Made by a program: the position numbers and the translations under genes. The notes beneath the pieces were generated by a model. It saw only the letters and a program-made list of their open reading frames with translations, had not been told where the DNA came from and did not search any database. Positions 32,809 to 41,892 of a stretch of 64,000 nucleotides of DNA are shown piece by piece (position 1 is the stretch's first letter; the number at the start of each line of letters is the position of its first letter). The stretch comes from Planctomycetota bacterium (lineage in GTDB: Bacteria; Planctomycetota; GCA-002687715; DRQF01). The stretch spans positions 186,001-250,000 of the forward strand of contig JACKGY010000006.1 in assembly GCA_020639295.1 (NCBI GenBank), given 5' to 3'.

Positions 32809-35800
32809 ATGCCCGCCCGTCCCGCCCTGCTCCTGATCAGCGCGCTCCTCGTTCTCGGCTGGTCTCTCCCCGCCCAGACTCCGATCCGCCTGGCCGAGGA
32901 TCTCGCGCTTTCGCCCGACGGCAGGACCCTCGCTTTCTCCTGGCGCGGTGACGTCTGGACCGCGCCGATCGAAGGCGGAGCGGCGCGACGCCTCACCTTC
33001 CACGAGGGCGACGACCGGCAGCCGGCCTTCTCGCCGGACGGTAAGACGCTCGCCTTCGTCTCGAATCGAGATGGGTCGAGCCAGATCTGGCTGATGCCGG
33101 CGGGCGGTGGCGCGGCGCGGCGACTCACGCGTCACAGCGAGGGCTTCCGGCTGCACGAGTGGTTCCCGGACGGTTCGGCGCTCCTGGTCTCGGGCCAGCG
33201 CGATCACTTCTGGCGCGATGCCTCCCGGCTCATGCGCCAACCCCTCGAGGCCGAACGGGCACCGACGGTCCTGTTCGACGGTTACGCCGAGGAGGCGAGC
33301 CTCAGCGCCGACGGCAAGTCGCTCATCTACGTCCGCGAGGGCGCGCCCATCTACCGCAAGGGCTACCGCGGCAGCCAGGCGGCCCAGCTCTGGTCCTTCG
33401 ACCTCGCCAGCCGGGAGCATCGATTGCTGCGCCGCGAGGACTGGGCCTGCCGCTTCCCCGCCGCGCTCGGCTGGGTGGGCGACCATCTCTACGTCTCCGA
33501 TCAGGACGGCTGCTTCAACGTCTGGAGGCATCGGGAGGGCCAGCTGCCGGAGAACTCGCAGCTCACCGACTTCGAGGACGACGGCGCCCTCTTCCTCGCC
33601 GCCGCGCGTGACGGCCGGACCGCCGTCTTTCGGCGGCTCTTCGACGTGGTCGTGCTCGACCTGGAGAGCGGGAAGACGCGGGTGATCGAGCTCTTCGATC
33701 CGAGCGACGACGTCCCCGAGACCACGGTCCGGGTCAACCTCTCGAGCGCCGACGAGGTGAGTTTCAGCCCCGACGGCAGGATGATCGCCTTCACCTGCGG
33801 CGGCGATCTCTGGGTGATGGACGCGGTCCTGCGTGAGCCGGTCCGGGTCACCGAGACCGCCGAGGAGGAACGCTCGCCGCTCTTCGTCGACGACGGCACG
33901 CTGCTCTTCGTCTCCGATGCCCAGGGGCGCACGGACGTCTGGCGCGCCACCCGCGCCGATGGCGAGCGGTACTTCTGGCAGAACGAACGCTTCGTGCTCG
34001 ATCCGCTGACCGCCGACGAGAGCGTCGAGAGCGGACTGAGACGGGTGCCGGGCAAGGAAGGCCTGATCGCCTTCCAGCGCGACCGGGGCGACCTCATGCT
34101 GATGAAGCCCGATGGCAGCGAGTCACGACGCCTGCTCGCCTCCTGGAACGGCCCCAGCTACGACTTCTCCCCAGACGGTCGCTGGATCGTCTACGCCATC
34201 GCGGACGACGACTTCAACGAGGACGTCTGGATCGCGCCGCTGGACGGATCGCGGGCGCCCTTCAACCTGTCCTGCCATCCCGACAACGACGGCGATCCGG
34301 TCTGGTCGCCGGACGGCAAGATCATCGCCTTCACCGGTCGGCGCTGGGGCGAGGAGGTGGACGTCGCCTGGGTCCACCTGACCAAGGAGGGCTTCGAGGA
34401 GACCGATCGCGACCGCAAGCTCGAGAAGGCGCTCGAGGCGATGCAGAAGGGCAAGAAGGAGGCCCCCAAGGCCAAGCCCACCAGCCAGCCCGCCGAGTCA
34501 CGACCGACGGCCACGGGCGAGAAGGAAGAGAAGAACGAGAAGGACGAGTCCAGGGTCGAGATCGACTTCGATCGCCTGCGGGATCGCCTGCGGCGCATCA
34601 GCCTGCCCGACAGCCGCGAGGGCGGCCTGATCTTCTGGGCCAAGGGCGCCAAGCTCCTGTTCCGCGCGACCATCGCCGGCAAGGCCGGGCTCTACGCGGT
34701 CGACTTCCCCGAGGCCGGCTCGCCCAAGCTCTTCTGCGCCGACCCCCCGCAGAGCCTCAACGCCTTGCCCGACTGCGAGCAACTCGCCGGCCTGAGCGGG
34801 GGCAAGCCGGCCCTGCTCGACAAGAGCGGCAAGGTGACGCCCCATGCCTTCTCGCTGCGTCAGAGCTACGGTCTGCGCGCCTTCTCGCGCGCGGTCTTCG
34901 ACCAGGCCTGGCGGCTGATGCGCGACGGCTTCTACGACGAGCGCCTGGGCAATCGCAACTGGGACGAGATCCGCCGCAAGTACGGCGCGATGGCCGGCGA
35001 CTGCGTCGAGGCCCGGAGCCTGAGCACCGTCTGCAACATGATGCTGGGCGAGCTCAACGGTTCTCACCTGGGCTTCAGCATGCGCGACCTGCCCTCCGCC
35101 GAGAGCCCGGGCCGTGGCAACGGCTGGCGGACGAGCACCGTCCATCTGGGCGCGCGCTTCGCCGACGACTACAAGGGTCCGGGCTGGCTCGTGCGTGACG
35201 TCATCCCGGGCACGCCGGCGGCGGCGGAGCGCAGCCTGATCCGGCCCGGCGAGATCATCCTCATGGTCGATGGCCGCGCGGTCGACCCCGGCCTCGACGT
35301 CGCCGCGGTCCTCGATCTGCCGCCGGATCACGAGATCCAGCTCGACCTGCGCGGCCTCGACGGCGTCGAGCGCAAGGTGTCGATCCGGCCGACGAGCTAC
35401 GCCGCCCTGCGGGCCGCCCTCTACGACCATTGGGTCGAGGGCAATCGGGCTCGGGTCGACGAGCTCTCGGAGGGCAAGCTCGGCTACCTGCACATCCGCG
35501 GCATGGGGGGTGGCAACCTGCTCCAGTTCGACGAGGAGCTCTACCGGGTCGGCCATGGCAAGGCCGGCCTGGTGATCGACGTGCGCGAGAACGGCGGCGG
35601 CTCGATCACCGACCACCTGCTCACCTCCCTCACCCAGCCGAGCCATGCGATCACCCGGCCGCGGGGCGGCGGCGAGGGCTATCCGCACGATCGCCGGATC
35701 TACGCCACCTGGGACCGGCCCATCGTGGTGCTCTGCAACCAGAACAGCTTCTCGAACGCCGAGATCTTCGCCCATGCGATCAAGACCCTCGGCCGCGGCC

Positions 35801-36084
35801 GCGTGGTCGGCGTCCGTACCGCCGGCGGCGTGATCTCCACCGGCGGCGCGAGGGTCATGGGCGGCGGCTTCATCCGCATGCCCTTCCGAGGCTGGTACCT
35901 GTTCGACGGCGAGGACATGGAGCTGAACGGCTGCCGACCCGACCTGGAGATCTGGCCGGAGCCGGGCGACTGGCCGGCGGGTCGAGACCGCCAGCTCGAG
36001 CAGGCGGTCACCTTCCTGAAGGAAGACGTCGCCGCCTGGGAGGCCCGGCCGCGGCCCCGACTGCGCAAGGCCAGCGAGCGCTGA
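32809..36084 (+). CDS. Tricorn-type protease (WD40-like beta-propeller, PDZ and S41 peptidase)
   Basis: 1091 residues with a signal peptide (ALLLISALLVLGWSLPAQ). The N-terminal half has PD40/TolB-like propeller blades (FSPDGKTLAFVSNRDGSSQIW; FSPDGRWIVYAI), with a Lys/Glu-rich spacer around 550-595. Then come the tricorn core, a PDZ domain (VIPGTPAAAERSLIRPGEIILMVDGRAV) and the S41 domain. Catalytic-site candidates match tricorn: Ser-His in ELNGSHLGF, nucleophile Ser in NQNSFSNAEIF and Glu in EDMELNGCRPD. It is an exported oligopeptide-degrading protease. The start at 32809 has GAGGAAA upstream; a GTG at 32761 is open but unsupported. Confidence 0.9.
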   Translation: MPARPALLLISALLVLGWSLPAQTPIRLAEDLALSPDGRTLAFSWRGDVWTAPIEGGAARRLTFHEGDDRQPAFSPDGKTLAFVSNRDGSSQIWLMPAGGGAARRLTRHSEGFRLHEWFPDGSALLVSGQRDHFWRDASRLMRQPLEAERAPTVLFDGYAEEASLSADGKSLIYVREGAPIYRKGYRGSQAAQLWSFDLASREHRLLRREDWACRFPAALGWVGDHLYVSDQDGCFNVWRHREGQLPENSQLTDFEDDGALFLAAARDGRTAVFRRLFDVVVLDLESGKTRVIELFDPSDDVPETTVRVNLSSADEVSFSPDGRMIAFTCGGDLWVMDAVLREPVRVTETAEEERSPLFVDDGTLLFVSDAQGRTDVWRATRADGERYFWQNERFVLDPLTADESVESGLRRVPGKEGLIAFQRDRGDLMLMKPDGSESRRLLASWNGPSYDFSPDGRWIVYAIADDDFNEDVWIAPLDGSRAPFNLSCHPDNDGDPVWSPDGKIIAFTGRRWGEEVDVAWVHLTKEGFEETDRDRKLEKALEAMQKGKKEAPKAKPTSQPAESRPTATGEKEEKNEKDESRVEIDFDRLRDRLRRISLPDSREGGLIFWAKGAKLLFRATIAGKAGLYAVDFPEAGSPKLFCADPPQSLNALPDCEQLAGLSGGKPALLDKSGKVTPHAFSLRQSYGLRAFSRAVFDQAWRLMRDGFYDERLGNRNWDEIRRKYGAMAGDCVEARSLSTVCNMMLGELNGSHLGFSMRDLPSAESPGRGNGWRTSTVHLGARFADDYKGPGWLVRDVIPGTPAAAERSLIRPGEIILMVDGRAVDPGLDVAAVLDLPPDHEIQLDLRGLDGVERKVSIRPTSYAALRAALYDHWVEGNRARVDELSEGKLGYLHIRGMGGGNLLQFDEELYRVGHGKAGLVIDVRENGGGSITDHLLTSLTQPSHAITRPRGGGEGYPHDRRIYATWDRPIVVLCNQNSFSNAEIFAHAIKTLGRGRVVGVRTAGGVISTGGARVMGGGFIRMPFRGWYLFDGEDMELNGCRPDLEIWPEPGDWPAGRDRQLEQAVTFLKEDVAAWEARPRPRLRKASER

Positions 36085-36095
36085 GGCGCCGGCGA

Positions 36096-36110
36096 GCGGT
36101 CCGGGACCGC
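36096..36110. terminator. Short hairpin between convergent genes
   Basis: GCGGTC-CGG-GACCGC just after the tricorn-type gene. It is small and without a T-run, so a weak terminator at best. Confidence 0.3.
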
Positions 36111-36117
36111 GCGCCGA

Positions 36118-37167
36118 TCAGCGGATCTTGGGGGCGGGCGTGATCTGCCCCATCTTCTTCACGCACTCCGCCCGCCACTCGTCCTGGAAGCGCGACAGCG
36201 ACCAGCCGAGGATCTCGCGGAAACAGTCGGCGGTCGACTTGCCGGAGCTGAGCGCGTGGGCGAGCTGGTTGAGCTTGTCCGGGTGTTCGGCCACGAGGTA
36301 GTCGACGAAGGACCAGGAGAAGGCGGCCAACATGGCGTTGAGCTTCTTGGCGTCCCGATCGCAGAAGGTGGCCAGCTTGGGCTCGTCCTCCTTGCGCGCC
36401 GCCGAGGCCACCTTCTTGGGCCACTTGCCCATCTGCCAGCGGTCCTTCTTCGAGGAGACCTCGCCGGTGGTGAAGTTCCGGGTCTCGCCGAACTTCTTGA
36501 TCTCGAGCCAGTGGGCGATGCCCACGGCCCACCAGCCCGGATACTCCGCCTTGTCGTAGGGGAATCCCTGCTGGGTGATCAGGTGCGAGGCGTGATGGTA
36601 GACGTTGGCGTGCAGGGCGTCGTCGTCGAGCAGGGCATCCTTGTCCAGGCCGGTGACGAAGATCGGCTTCTCCGAGCTGTGCAGCTTGGAGGCGCCGCCC
36701 ATCAGCGTGGCCTGGACCCGGGCCGTGTCGTTCGCGGTGGCGAGGATCCAGATCTCGTAGTAGCCGCAGCGCGGGAAGGTGCGGGGCTTGCCGAAGGTGG
36801 CCTGCCAGTCGCGCAGGAGTTCCTCGAGGCGCCGGCTGTAGAGGAAGGCGCCCTGCTCCTTGTCGTAGTAGCGCTGGCCGACCTTCAGTCGCTCGATGTC
36901 GTAATGAAGGAAGAAGTTGCGCGTGCGGAGGTGGGCCAGCTTGGGCAGCTTCATCGCCTGATCGAGGGCCTTGGTCTCCTCGTCGGCGACCAGGCGCGCC
37001 TCGTTGGCCTCGTCTTCCTTGCGGTCGGCGTCCGGGTCGGGTCGCCCCTGGGCGGCGACTGGCCGGGCTCCGGCGAGACCGAGCAGGAGGAGGATGAGGA
37101 CCAGGGGCAGGCCTCGCCCTCGGCGAAGGTGAGCGGCGCGGTCAGGCTGGCGAGGTGCAGGTGTCAT
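36118..37167 (-). CDS. Exported gluzincin-like protein with degenerate HExxH motif
   Basis: 349 residues with a signal sequence (LPLVLILLLLGLAGARPVAAQ). The middle has ANVYHHASHLITQQ followed by WWAVGIAHWLEIKKFG, laid out like the HExxH...GxA/E region of peptidase-MA/gluzincin folds, but the catalytic Glu is replaced (HHASH). A C-terminal helical part resembles those seen in DUF1570-like proteins. It is probably a non-catalytic or altered metalloprotease relative. The start at 37167 has GGGAGA upstream. It is convergent with the tricorn-type gene. Confidence 0.65.
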   Translation of the reverse strand: MTPAPRQPDRAAHLRRGRGLPLVLILLLLGLAGARPVAAQGRPDPDADRKEDEANEARLVADEETKALDQAMKLPKLAHLRTRNFFLHYDIERLKVGQRYYDKEQGAFLYSRRLEELLRDWQATFGKPRTFPRCGYYEIWILATANDTARVQATLMGGASKLHSSEKPIFVTGLDKDALLDDDALHANVYHHASHLITQQGFPYDKAEYPGWWAVGIAHWLEIKKFGETRNFTTGEVSSKKDRWQMGKWPKKVASAARKEDEPKLATFCDRDAKKLNAMLAAFSWSFVDYLVAEHPDKLNQLAHALSSGKSTADCFREILGWSLSRFQDEWRAECVKKMGQITPAPKIR

Positions 37168-37253
37168 GGTCGTCTCCCGAGCCCAGACCATAAGCGTTGC
37201 GACCGTCGAGGTGAAGGAAAAGCCGTGGCGTGGCGACCGGCCGATGGGACCGA

Positions 37254-38441
37254 TCAGGCGTTGACGATGCCCTTGCCGCCGACCGCCCAGCTCGCGGCCC
37301 AGTCGGGAACGTGGTCACCGGCCATCGGTCGGGCCACGAAGTAACCCTGGGCAGAATCGCAACCCATCTCCCGGAGCCCGCGCCAGTCGTCGCTGCTCTC
37401 GACGCCCTCGGCCACCACGTTGAGTCCCAGCTTGTGGCCCAGCTCGACGCTCGACTCGACGATGGCCTGCGCCTCGGTGTCGGCGCGCGACCGGCTGACG
37501 AAGGACCGATCGATCTTGAGCTCGCCGAAGGGGATCGCGGACAGCTGCTCCATGGTGGAGTAGCCGGTACCGAAGTCGTCGATCGAGAGCTCGACCCCCC
37601 GCATCCGCAGACGCAGGAGCACGTCGAGGGCGGTGAGCGGATCCTCGCTGACGCCGCTCTCGGTGATCTCGAGCACGATCGCGCCCAGATCGATCTGGCG
37701 GCGCGCGGCCAGCTCGCTGACCCTCTCCGGCATGGCGAGGCTGCGCAAGGAATGGGCCGAGATGTTGACCGCGACCCGGGTCTCGAGTCCTTCCCGCCGC
37801 CAGCGATGCAGCTGGGTGAAGGTCTCGTCGAGAACGAGTTCGGTGAGCGACTCGATCAGGCCGTGGCGCTCGGCCATCTTGATGAAGATGTCGGGTGACA
37901 CGTAGCCGCGCTCGGGCTGCGACCATCGGGCCAGGGCCTCGAAGCCGACCAAGCGTCCGCTGTCGAAGCGCACCTGCGGCTGGAAGTGGACCTTGATCTC
38001 GCGGGCGTCGATCGCGCGCTCGAGGGCGGCCACGGTGACCGGTCGGACGTCGCGGGCTTCGCGCCGGGTGCCGGGGACGTCGGCCTCATCGACGAGCGCG
38101 AAGAAGGCGTTGACCGGGAAGGGCTTGGTCAGGCAGCCGAGCACGTGCAGGCCGCGGGCCCGCGCCAGCGACTCGGCCGTGCGTAGGGTGCGACGTTCGA
38201 GGCCGCTCATGATCACGATCGGCGGCGTCGACTCGCGCGAGGCCAGCCAGCGCATGACCTCGACGCCGTCCATCTCGGGCATCACGAGGTCGATGAGGAT
38301 GAGGTCGGGACCACGATCGAGGGCGGTGAGGAAGTCACGGTAGTCGCGAGTCGCTGTCACGTCGTAACCACGCATGCCACCGAGACGGCCGATCAAGCGA
38401 CCGACGGTTTCATCGTCGTCGAGAACGAGCATCAACGGCAT
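37254..38441 (-). CDS. Response regulator with EAL c-di-GMP phosphodiesterase domain
   Basis: 395 residues. The receiver domain (1 to about 125) has phospho-acceptor Asp in LIDLVMPEMDG and the conserved Lys in TKPFP. The EAL domain (about 145-385) keeps catalytic motifs FEALARW, VNISA, ITESGV, SIDDFGTGYST, LKIDRSFV, VAEGVES and QGYFVARP, so it should hydrolyse c-di-GMP. The EAL core is spelled EAL, with no degeneration seen. The start at 38441 begins directly at the receiver (MPLMLVLDDDE). No histidine kinase is adjacent. Confidence 0.93.
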   Translation of the reverse strand: MPLMLVLDDDETVGRLIGRLGGMRGYDVTATRDYRDFLTALDRGPDLILIDLVMPEMDGVEVMRWLASRESTPPIVIMSGLERRTLRTAESLARARGLHVLGCLTKPFPVNAFFALVDEADVPGTRREARDVRPVTVAALERAIDAREIKVHFQPQVRFDSGRLVGFEALARWSQPERGYVSPDIFIKMAERHGLIESLTELVLDETFTQLHRWRREGLETRVAVNISAHSLRSLAMPERVSELAARRQIDLGAIVLEITESGVSEDPLTALDVLLRLRMRGVELSIDDFGTGYSTMEQLSAIPFGELKIDRSFVSRSRADTEAQAIVESSVELGHKLGLNVVAEGVESSDDWRGLREMGCDSAQGYFVARPMAGDHVPDWAASWAVGGKGIVNA

Positions 38442-38643
38442 GGCGCGATCGCGATCCCTCTCCCCCGGCGCCATCCCACCCGCTGGAAGGCGCTGCCGAT
38501 CACGAGGGCATGACCGGCGATTCCGCTTCAGCTTAAGGACTAGGATCGACTCTGAACAGATACGCCGCGGACAGGAATTCACCCCAGCGCGGGCGAGGCC
38601 GAAGGCCGTCGAGCTTCGAAACGAGACGGATCGGGCCCTCGCC

Positions 38644-39462
38644 CTAGTCCCGCGCCGTGGTGGTGGGCGGCCGTCGGAACAGGACGAGGAGGAGGCCGAC
38701 CAGGATCAGCGGGACCGAGAGGATCTGTCCCATGGTGACGTGGCCGACGATGAAGCCGAGATGGGCATCGGGCTCCCGGAACAGCTCGGCGAAGGAGCGG
38801 AACAGACCGTAGCAGAGCAGGAAGATCCCGGTGAGCCGGCCGGAGGCCGCCCGCAGGCTCGCCCTGCGGCTGGCGAAGAACATGATCAGGAAGAGCGTAA
38901 GCCCTTCCAGCAGTGCCTCGTAGATCTGGCTGGGGTGACGCGGTTCGGCCACGCCCTTGAACCGGACCGCCCAGGGGACGTCGGTCGGTCGGCCATAGAG
39001 TTCCTGGTTGATGAAGTTGGCGATGCGCACCAGACCGATGCCGATGGGGGCCGCCGCGCTGCAGACGTCGGTGAGCTGGCCCAGGGGGATCTTCTTCCAG
39101 CGCGCCACGCCGAGCACGGCCAGGAAGGTCCCGACCAGGCCGCCGTGGAAGGACATCCCACCTTCCCAGACCTTCACGATCTCGGCCGGGTGCTCCAGGT
39201 AGAAGCCGCTCTTATAGAAGAGCACGTAGCCGAGCCGCCCACCCAGGATGATGCCGAAGGTCACGGCCACGATGAGGTCGTCGACGTCGGCGCGGCTGAT
39301 CCGGTCGTAGCCGCGGGCGATCAGGCGGTAGAGATAGCGCCAGCCGATGACGATGCCGAGGATGTAGCCTAGGGCGTACCAGCGCAGCGCGAAGGGGCCG
39401 AGCCGGAAGATGACGGGGTCGATCGGCGGGAAGGCGATCTCGGCGAAGGTCGAGGCGGGCAT
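38644..39462 (-). CDS. lgt: Prolipoprotein diacylglyceryl transferase
   Basis: 272-residue inner-membrane enzyme that attaches diacylglycerol to the lipobox cysteine of prolipoproteins. Signatures: SFHGGLVG, GLVRIANFINQELYGRPT and HPSQIYEALLEG. It has about seven hydrophobic segments. It starts six bases after the stop of the upstream glutaminyl-cyclase gene on the same strand. It serves the many lipoproteins encoded in this window. Confidence 0.97.
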   Translation of the reverse strand: MPASTFAEIAFPPIDPVIFRLGPFALRWYALGYILGIVIGWRYLYRLIARGYDRISRADVDDLIVAVTFGIILGGRLGYVLFYKSGFYLEHPAEIVKVWEGGMSFHGGLVGTFLAVLGVARWKKIPLGQLTDVCSAAAPIGIGLVRIANFINQELYGRPTDVPWAVRFKGVAEPRHPSQIYEALLEGLTLFLIMFFASRRASLRAASGRLTGIFLLCYGLFRSFAELFREPDAHLGFIVGHVTMGQILSVPLILVGLLLVLFRRPPTTTARD

Positions 39463-39468
39463 CGGCGC

Positions 39469-40254
39469 TCAGTTCTCCAGGGCGATCCGGAAGCTCTTGG
39501 GCCAGTACTTGCCGGTCAGCCAGATCTCCTTCGTGGCGGCGTCGTAGGCGATGCCATTCAGGACCTCGGCCTCGGGATGATCGAAGTTCTTGCGCAGCTC
39601 CCCGCAGTCGAGCCAGGCCCTGACCGCTCCGGTCGCGGGATTGATGATGGCGATCCGATCCTGCTGATAGACGTTCGCCCAGACCTCACCCTCGATCCAC
39701 TCGAGTTCGTTCAGGGCGGGCACGGTGTTGGAACCGTCGGTGACCCTGACGCGGCGGATCTCGCCGAAGTCGTCCGGCCGCCGGAAGACGAGCGTGGCGC
39801 TGCCGTCGCTCATGACCAGCTCCTTGCCGTCCGTGGTCAGGCCCCAGCCCTGGCCGCGGTACTTGAAGGTCTGGGTGCGGATCATGCTCGATGCGTTCCA
39901 CACCAGGCAGACACCTTCCTTCCAGGTGAGCTGGTAGAGCTTGTCGCCCAGGAGGCACAGACCCTCGGCGAAGAGCTCGTCGTCGATCTTGCGCTCGGTG
40001 ATGACCTGACGGGTCTTCAGGTCGATCTTCTTCAGCTTCGACTCCTTCCACTTGCCGGCGCTCTCCCAGAGGACACCGTCATGGATCAGGTAGCCCTGGC
40101 AGTAGGAGGAGACCTCGTGGGGCGCCTCGCCGACCACCTTGAAGGCGATCGTGGGCGCGCCCTCCTGTTCGCCGCCGCAGCAGCAGAGGAAGGCCGCGAG
40201 GACGAGGAGGCCGAGGGCGAGCAGGAACGAGTTCGACTTGCGGGGCATGGCCAT
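39469..40254 (-). CDS. Glutaminyl-peptide cyclotransferase-like lipoprotein
   Basis: 261 residues with a lipoprotein signal (LALGLLVLAAFLCCCGG; several cysteines at the lipobox). The rest matches the bacterial/plant-type five-bladed propeller glutaminyl cyclase family: YCQGYLIHDGVLWESAGKWKES, FAEGLCLLGDKLYQLTWKEG, NELEWIEGEVWANVYQQDRIA, LNGIAYD. It would form N-terminal pyroglutamate on exported peptides. The start at 40254 has GGAG seven bases upstream. It is in an operon with lgt, six bases apart. Confidence 0.85.
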   Translation of the reverse strand: MAMPRKSNSFLLALGLLVLAAFLCCCGGEQEGAPTIAFKVVGEAPHEVSSYCQGYLIHDGVLWESAGKWKESKLKKIDLKTRQVITERKIDDELFAEGLCLLGDKLYQLTWKEGVCLVWNASSMIRTQTFKYRGQGWGLTTDGKELVMSDGSATLVFRRPDDFGEIRRVRVTDGSNTVPALNELEWIEGEVWANVYQQDRIAIINPATGAVRAWLDCGELRKNFDHPEAEVLNGIAYDAATKEIWLTGKYWPKSFRIALEN

Positions 40255-40331
40255 GGAAACGCTCCGTGGGTCCGGGGTCGCCGACACCTTAACCCGCATC
40301 CCTCGCCACCTCCACGGCCGCGGACGGCGAA

Positions 40332-40732
40332 TCGGAGCGCCGGCTGCCTCGGAGCGCCGGCTGCCCAGCCGGCAGGATCGCCGGCCGGCGGCCGGCGTCT
40401 TCTCCTCGCGACCGAGTCGATGTGAGCAGGCAAGGCCGACGAGTCTTCGGGACGAGACATCGAACAGCGGGCGAAGAAGCCTCGGCCAGCCAGCGGCTGG
40501 CGCTCCGAAAGGACCGCGCAGCGCCCGCTGCGCATCCGAAGCCCGATTGCTCTCGGCGACGACGCGCTCCGGAGCGCCGGCTGCCCAGCCGGCAGGATCG
40601 CCGGCCGCCGGCCGGCGTCTCGTCGTCGAGGCCGATACGACGAGGATTCCGCGCGCGGCGAGATCGTCGGGGCGCGAGTTCGAGCAACGGGCGATGTGAC
40701 CGGGCCGACCAGCGGTCGGCGTTCCGAGCAGT
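40332..40732. repeat. Intergenic hairpin-repeat cluster 2
   Basis: Fills most of the 483-bp gene-free gap 40255-40737. It contains module C (40356-40373 and 40576-40593), module A (40485-40501), module B (40516-40533), GC-rich GGCCGGC dyads, and module D GCCGACC-AGC-GGTCGGC (40704-40720). The 50-bp stretches at 40351-40400 and 40571-40620 are direct repeats differing at one base. No gene is supported in the gap. Confidence 0.9.
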
Positions 40733-40737
40733 CGGAA

Positions 40738-41649
40738 CTACGGTCGGACCGCGCGGCGGCGAAGGGCCAACTTCATCCCGCCGAAGATCGCCAGAGCCGC
40801 GACCGCTTCGCGCCATCCGACTCCCTCGCGCAGCACCAGGGCGGCGGCGACCGCGGCGATGAGTGGCTGCGCGAAGATGAAGAAGGCCGTGGTCGAGGCG
40901 CTGACCCGGGCCAGCGCGTAGGCGTTCAGGAAATAGGCCAGGGTGGTCGGGAAGAAGAGCACGAAGGCCATGCCGACCAGCGCCCGCCAGCCCGGTGCCT
41001 CGGGCAGCAGCGGCGCCGAACCGAGGAACAAGGGAATCTGCCAGGTGGCCAGGATGAAGACCCAGGCGATCACCACGAAGGGTGGCAGCCGACGGGTCAA
41101 GGGTCGGACGTAGACCAGGTAGATCGAGTAGGAGGCGGCGTTGGCGCACATCAGCAGGTTGCCGCGTAGATAGCCGTCGTCGAGGTCGAGGCCACGCGCC
41201 AGGACGAGCTGCGCGGTACCGACGAAGGCCAACGAGGTCCCGAGGAAGCGCGTCGGCGACGCATGCTCCTGGCGGAAGGCCAGGGCGACGAGCAGGGTCA
41301 GGACCGGAATCAGGCACATGATCAGGGCGGCGTTGACGCTCGGCGCCATCCGCAGCCCCTTCAGGTAGAGCACCTGGTTCAGCGAGATGCCCAGGAAGGC
41401 GCAGAGCTGGAGCCGGAGCAGATCGCGTCGGCCCGGCCAGAAGCGGCGACCATGACGCAGGTAGGCGACCAGGCCGAGGATCGTGGCGCCCACCATCATC
41501 CGCCAGGCGGCGACGGCGGCGGGCTCGAAGGCGGTCATCGTCCACTTGCCGAAGAGCGGAAAGAGACCGAAACAGAACTGGACGACGACCAGGGCAATGA
41601 TGCCCTGGCGACGCGCGCGGTCGTCAGCTTCGCCCATGGGGCTGGTCAT
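40738..41649 (-). CDS. EamA/DMT-family transporter
   Basis: 303-residue membrane protein with about ten hydrophobic helices in two EamA halves (ALVVVQFCFGLFPLFGKW and GNLLMCANAASYSIYLVYV begin the repeats). The family exports metabolites or amino acids; the substrate is not predictable. It stands alone between two hairpin-repeat clusters. Confidence 0.88.
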   Translation of the reverse strand: MTSPMGEADDRARRQGIIALVVVQFCFGLFPLFGKWTMTAFEPAAVAAWRMMVGATILGLVAYLRHGRRFWPGRRDLLRLQLCAFLGISLNQVLYLKGLRMAPSVNAALIMCLIPVLTLLVALAFRQEHASPTRFLGTSLAFVGTAQLVLARGLDLDDGYLRGNLLMCANAASYSIYLVYVRPLTRRLPPFVVIAWVFILATWQIPLFLGSAPLLPEAPGWRALVGMAFVLFFPTTLAYFLNAYALARVSASTTAFFIFAQPLIAAVAAALVLREGVGWREAVAALAIFGGMKLALRRRAVRP

Positions 41650-41740
41650 GGCGCGAGGCTACGACCCGCCCTCTCGGCCCGCAAGGAGCCCGATCCGCGG
41701 CTCGACCGGCGGGGTCGGAGGAAGCAGAGCCGATCGCTCG

Positions 41741-41822
41741 AAACGCCAGCCGCTGGCTGGCCTAGTATCCTCGCCGTCGAGTCGTCGTCCTTCGGCTGCG
41801 CAGCAGGCGCTGCGCGGTCCGA
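41741..41822. repeat. Intergenic hairpin-repeat cluster 3
   Basis: Module A in reverse orientation (41745-41761) and module B in reverse orientation (41798-41815) between the transporter and acylase genes. The remaining bases of the 243-bp gap show no gene. Confidence 0.85.
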
Positions 41823-41892
41823 CCGGAGTCCGGATACATGGTAGACGCGGCGCGGTCCTTTCGGTGGATTTCCGGAGCGATGCGGGCCCGAC

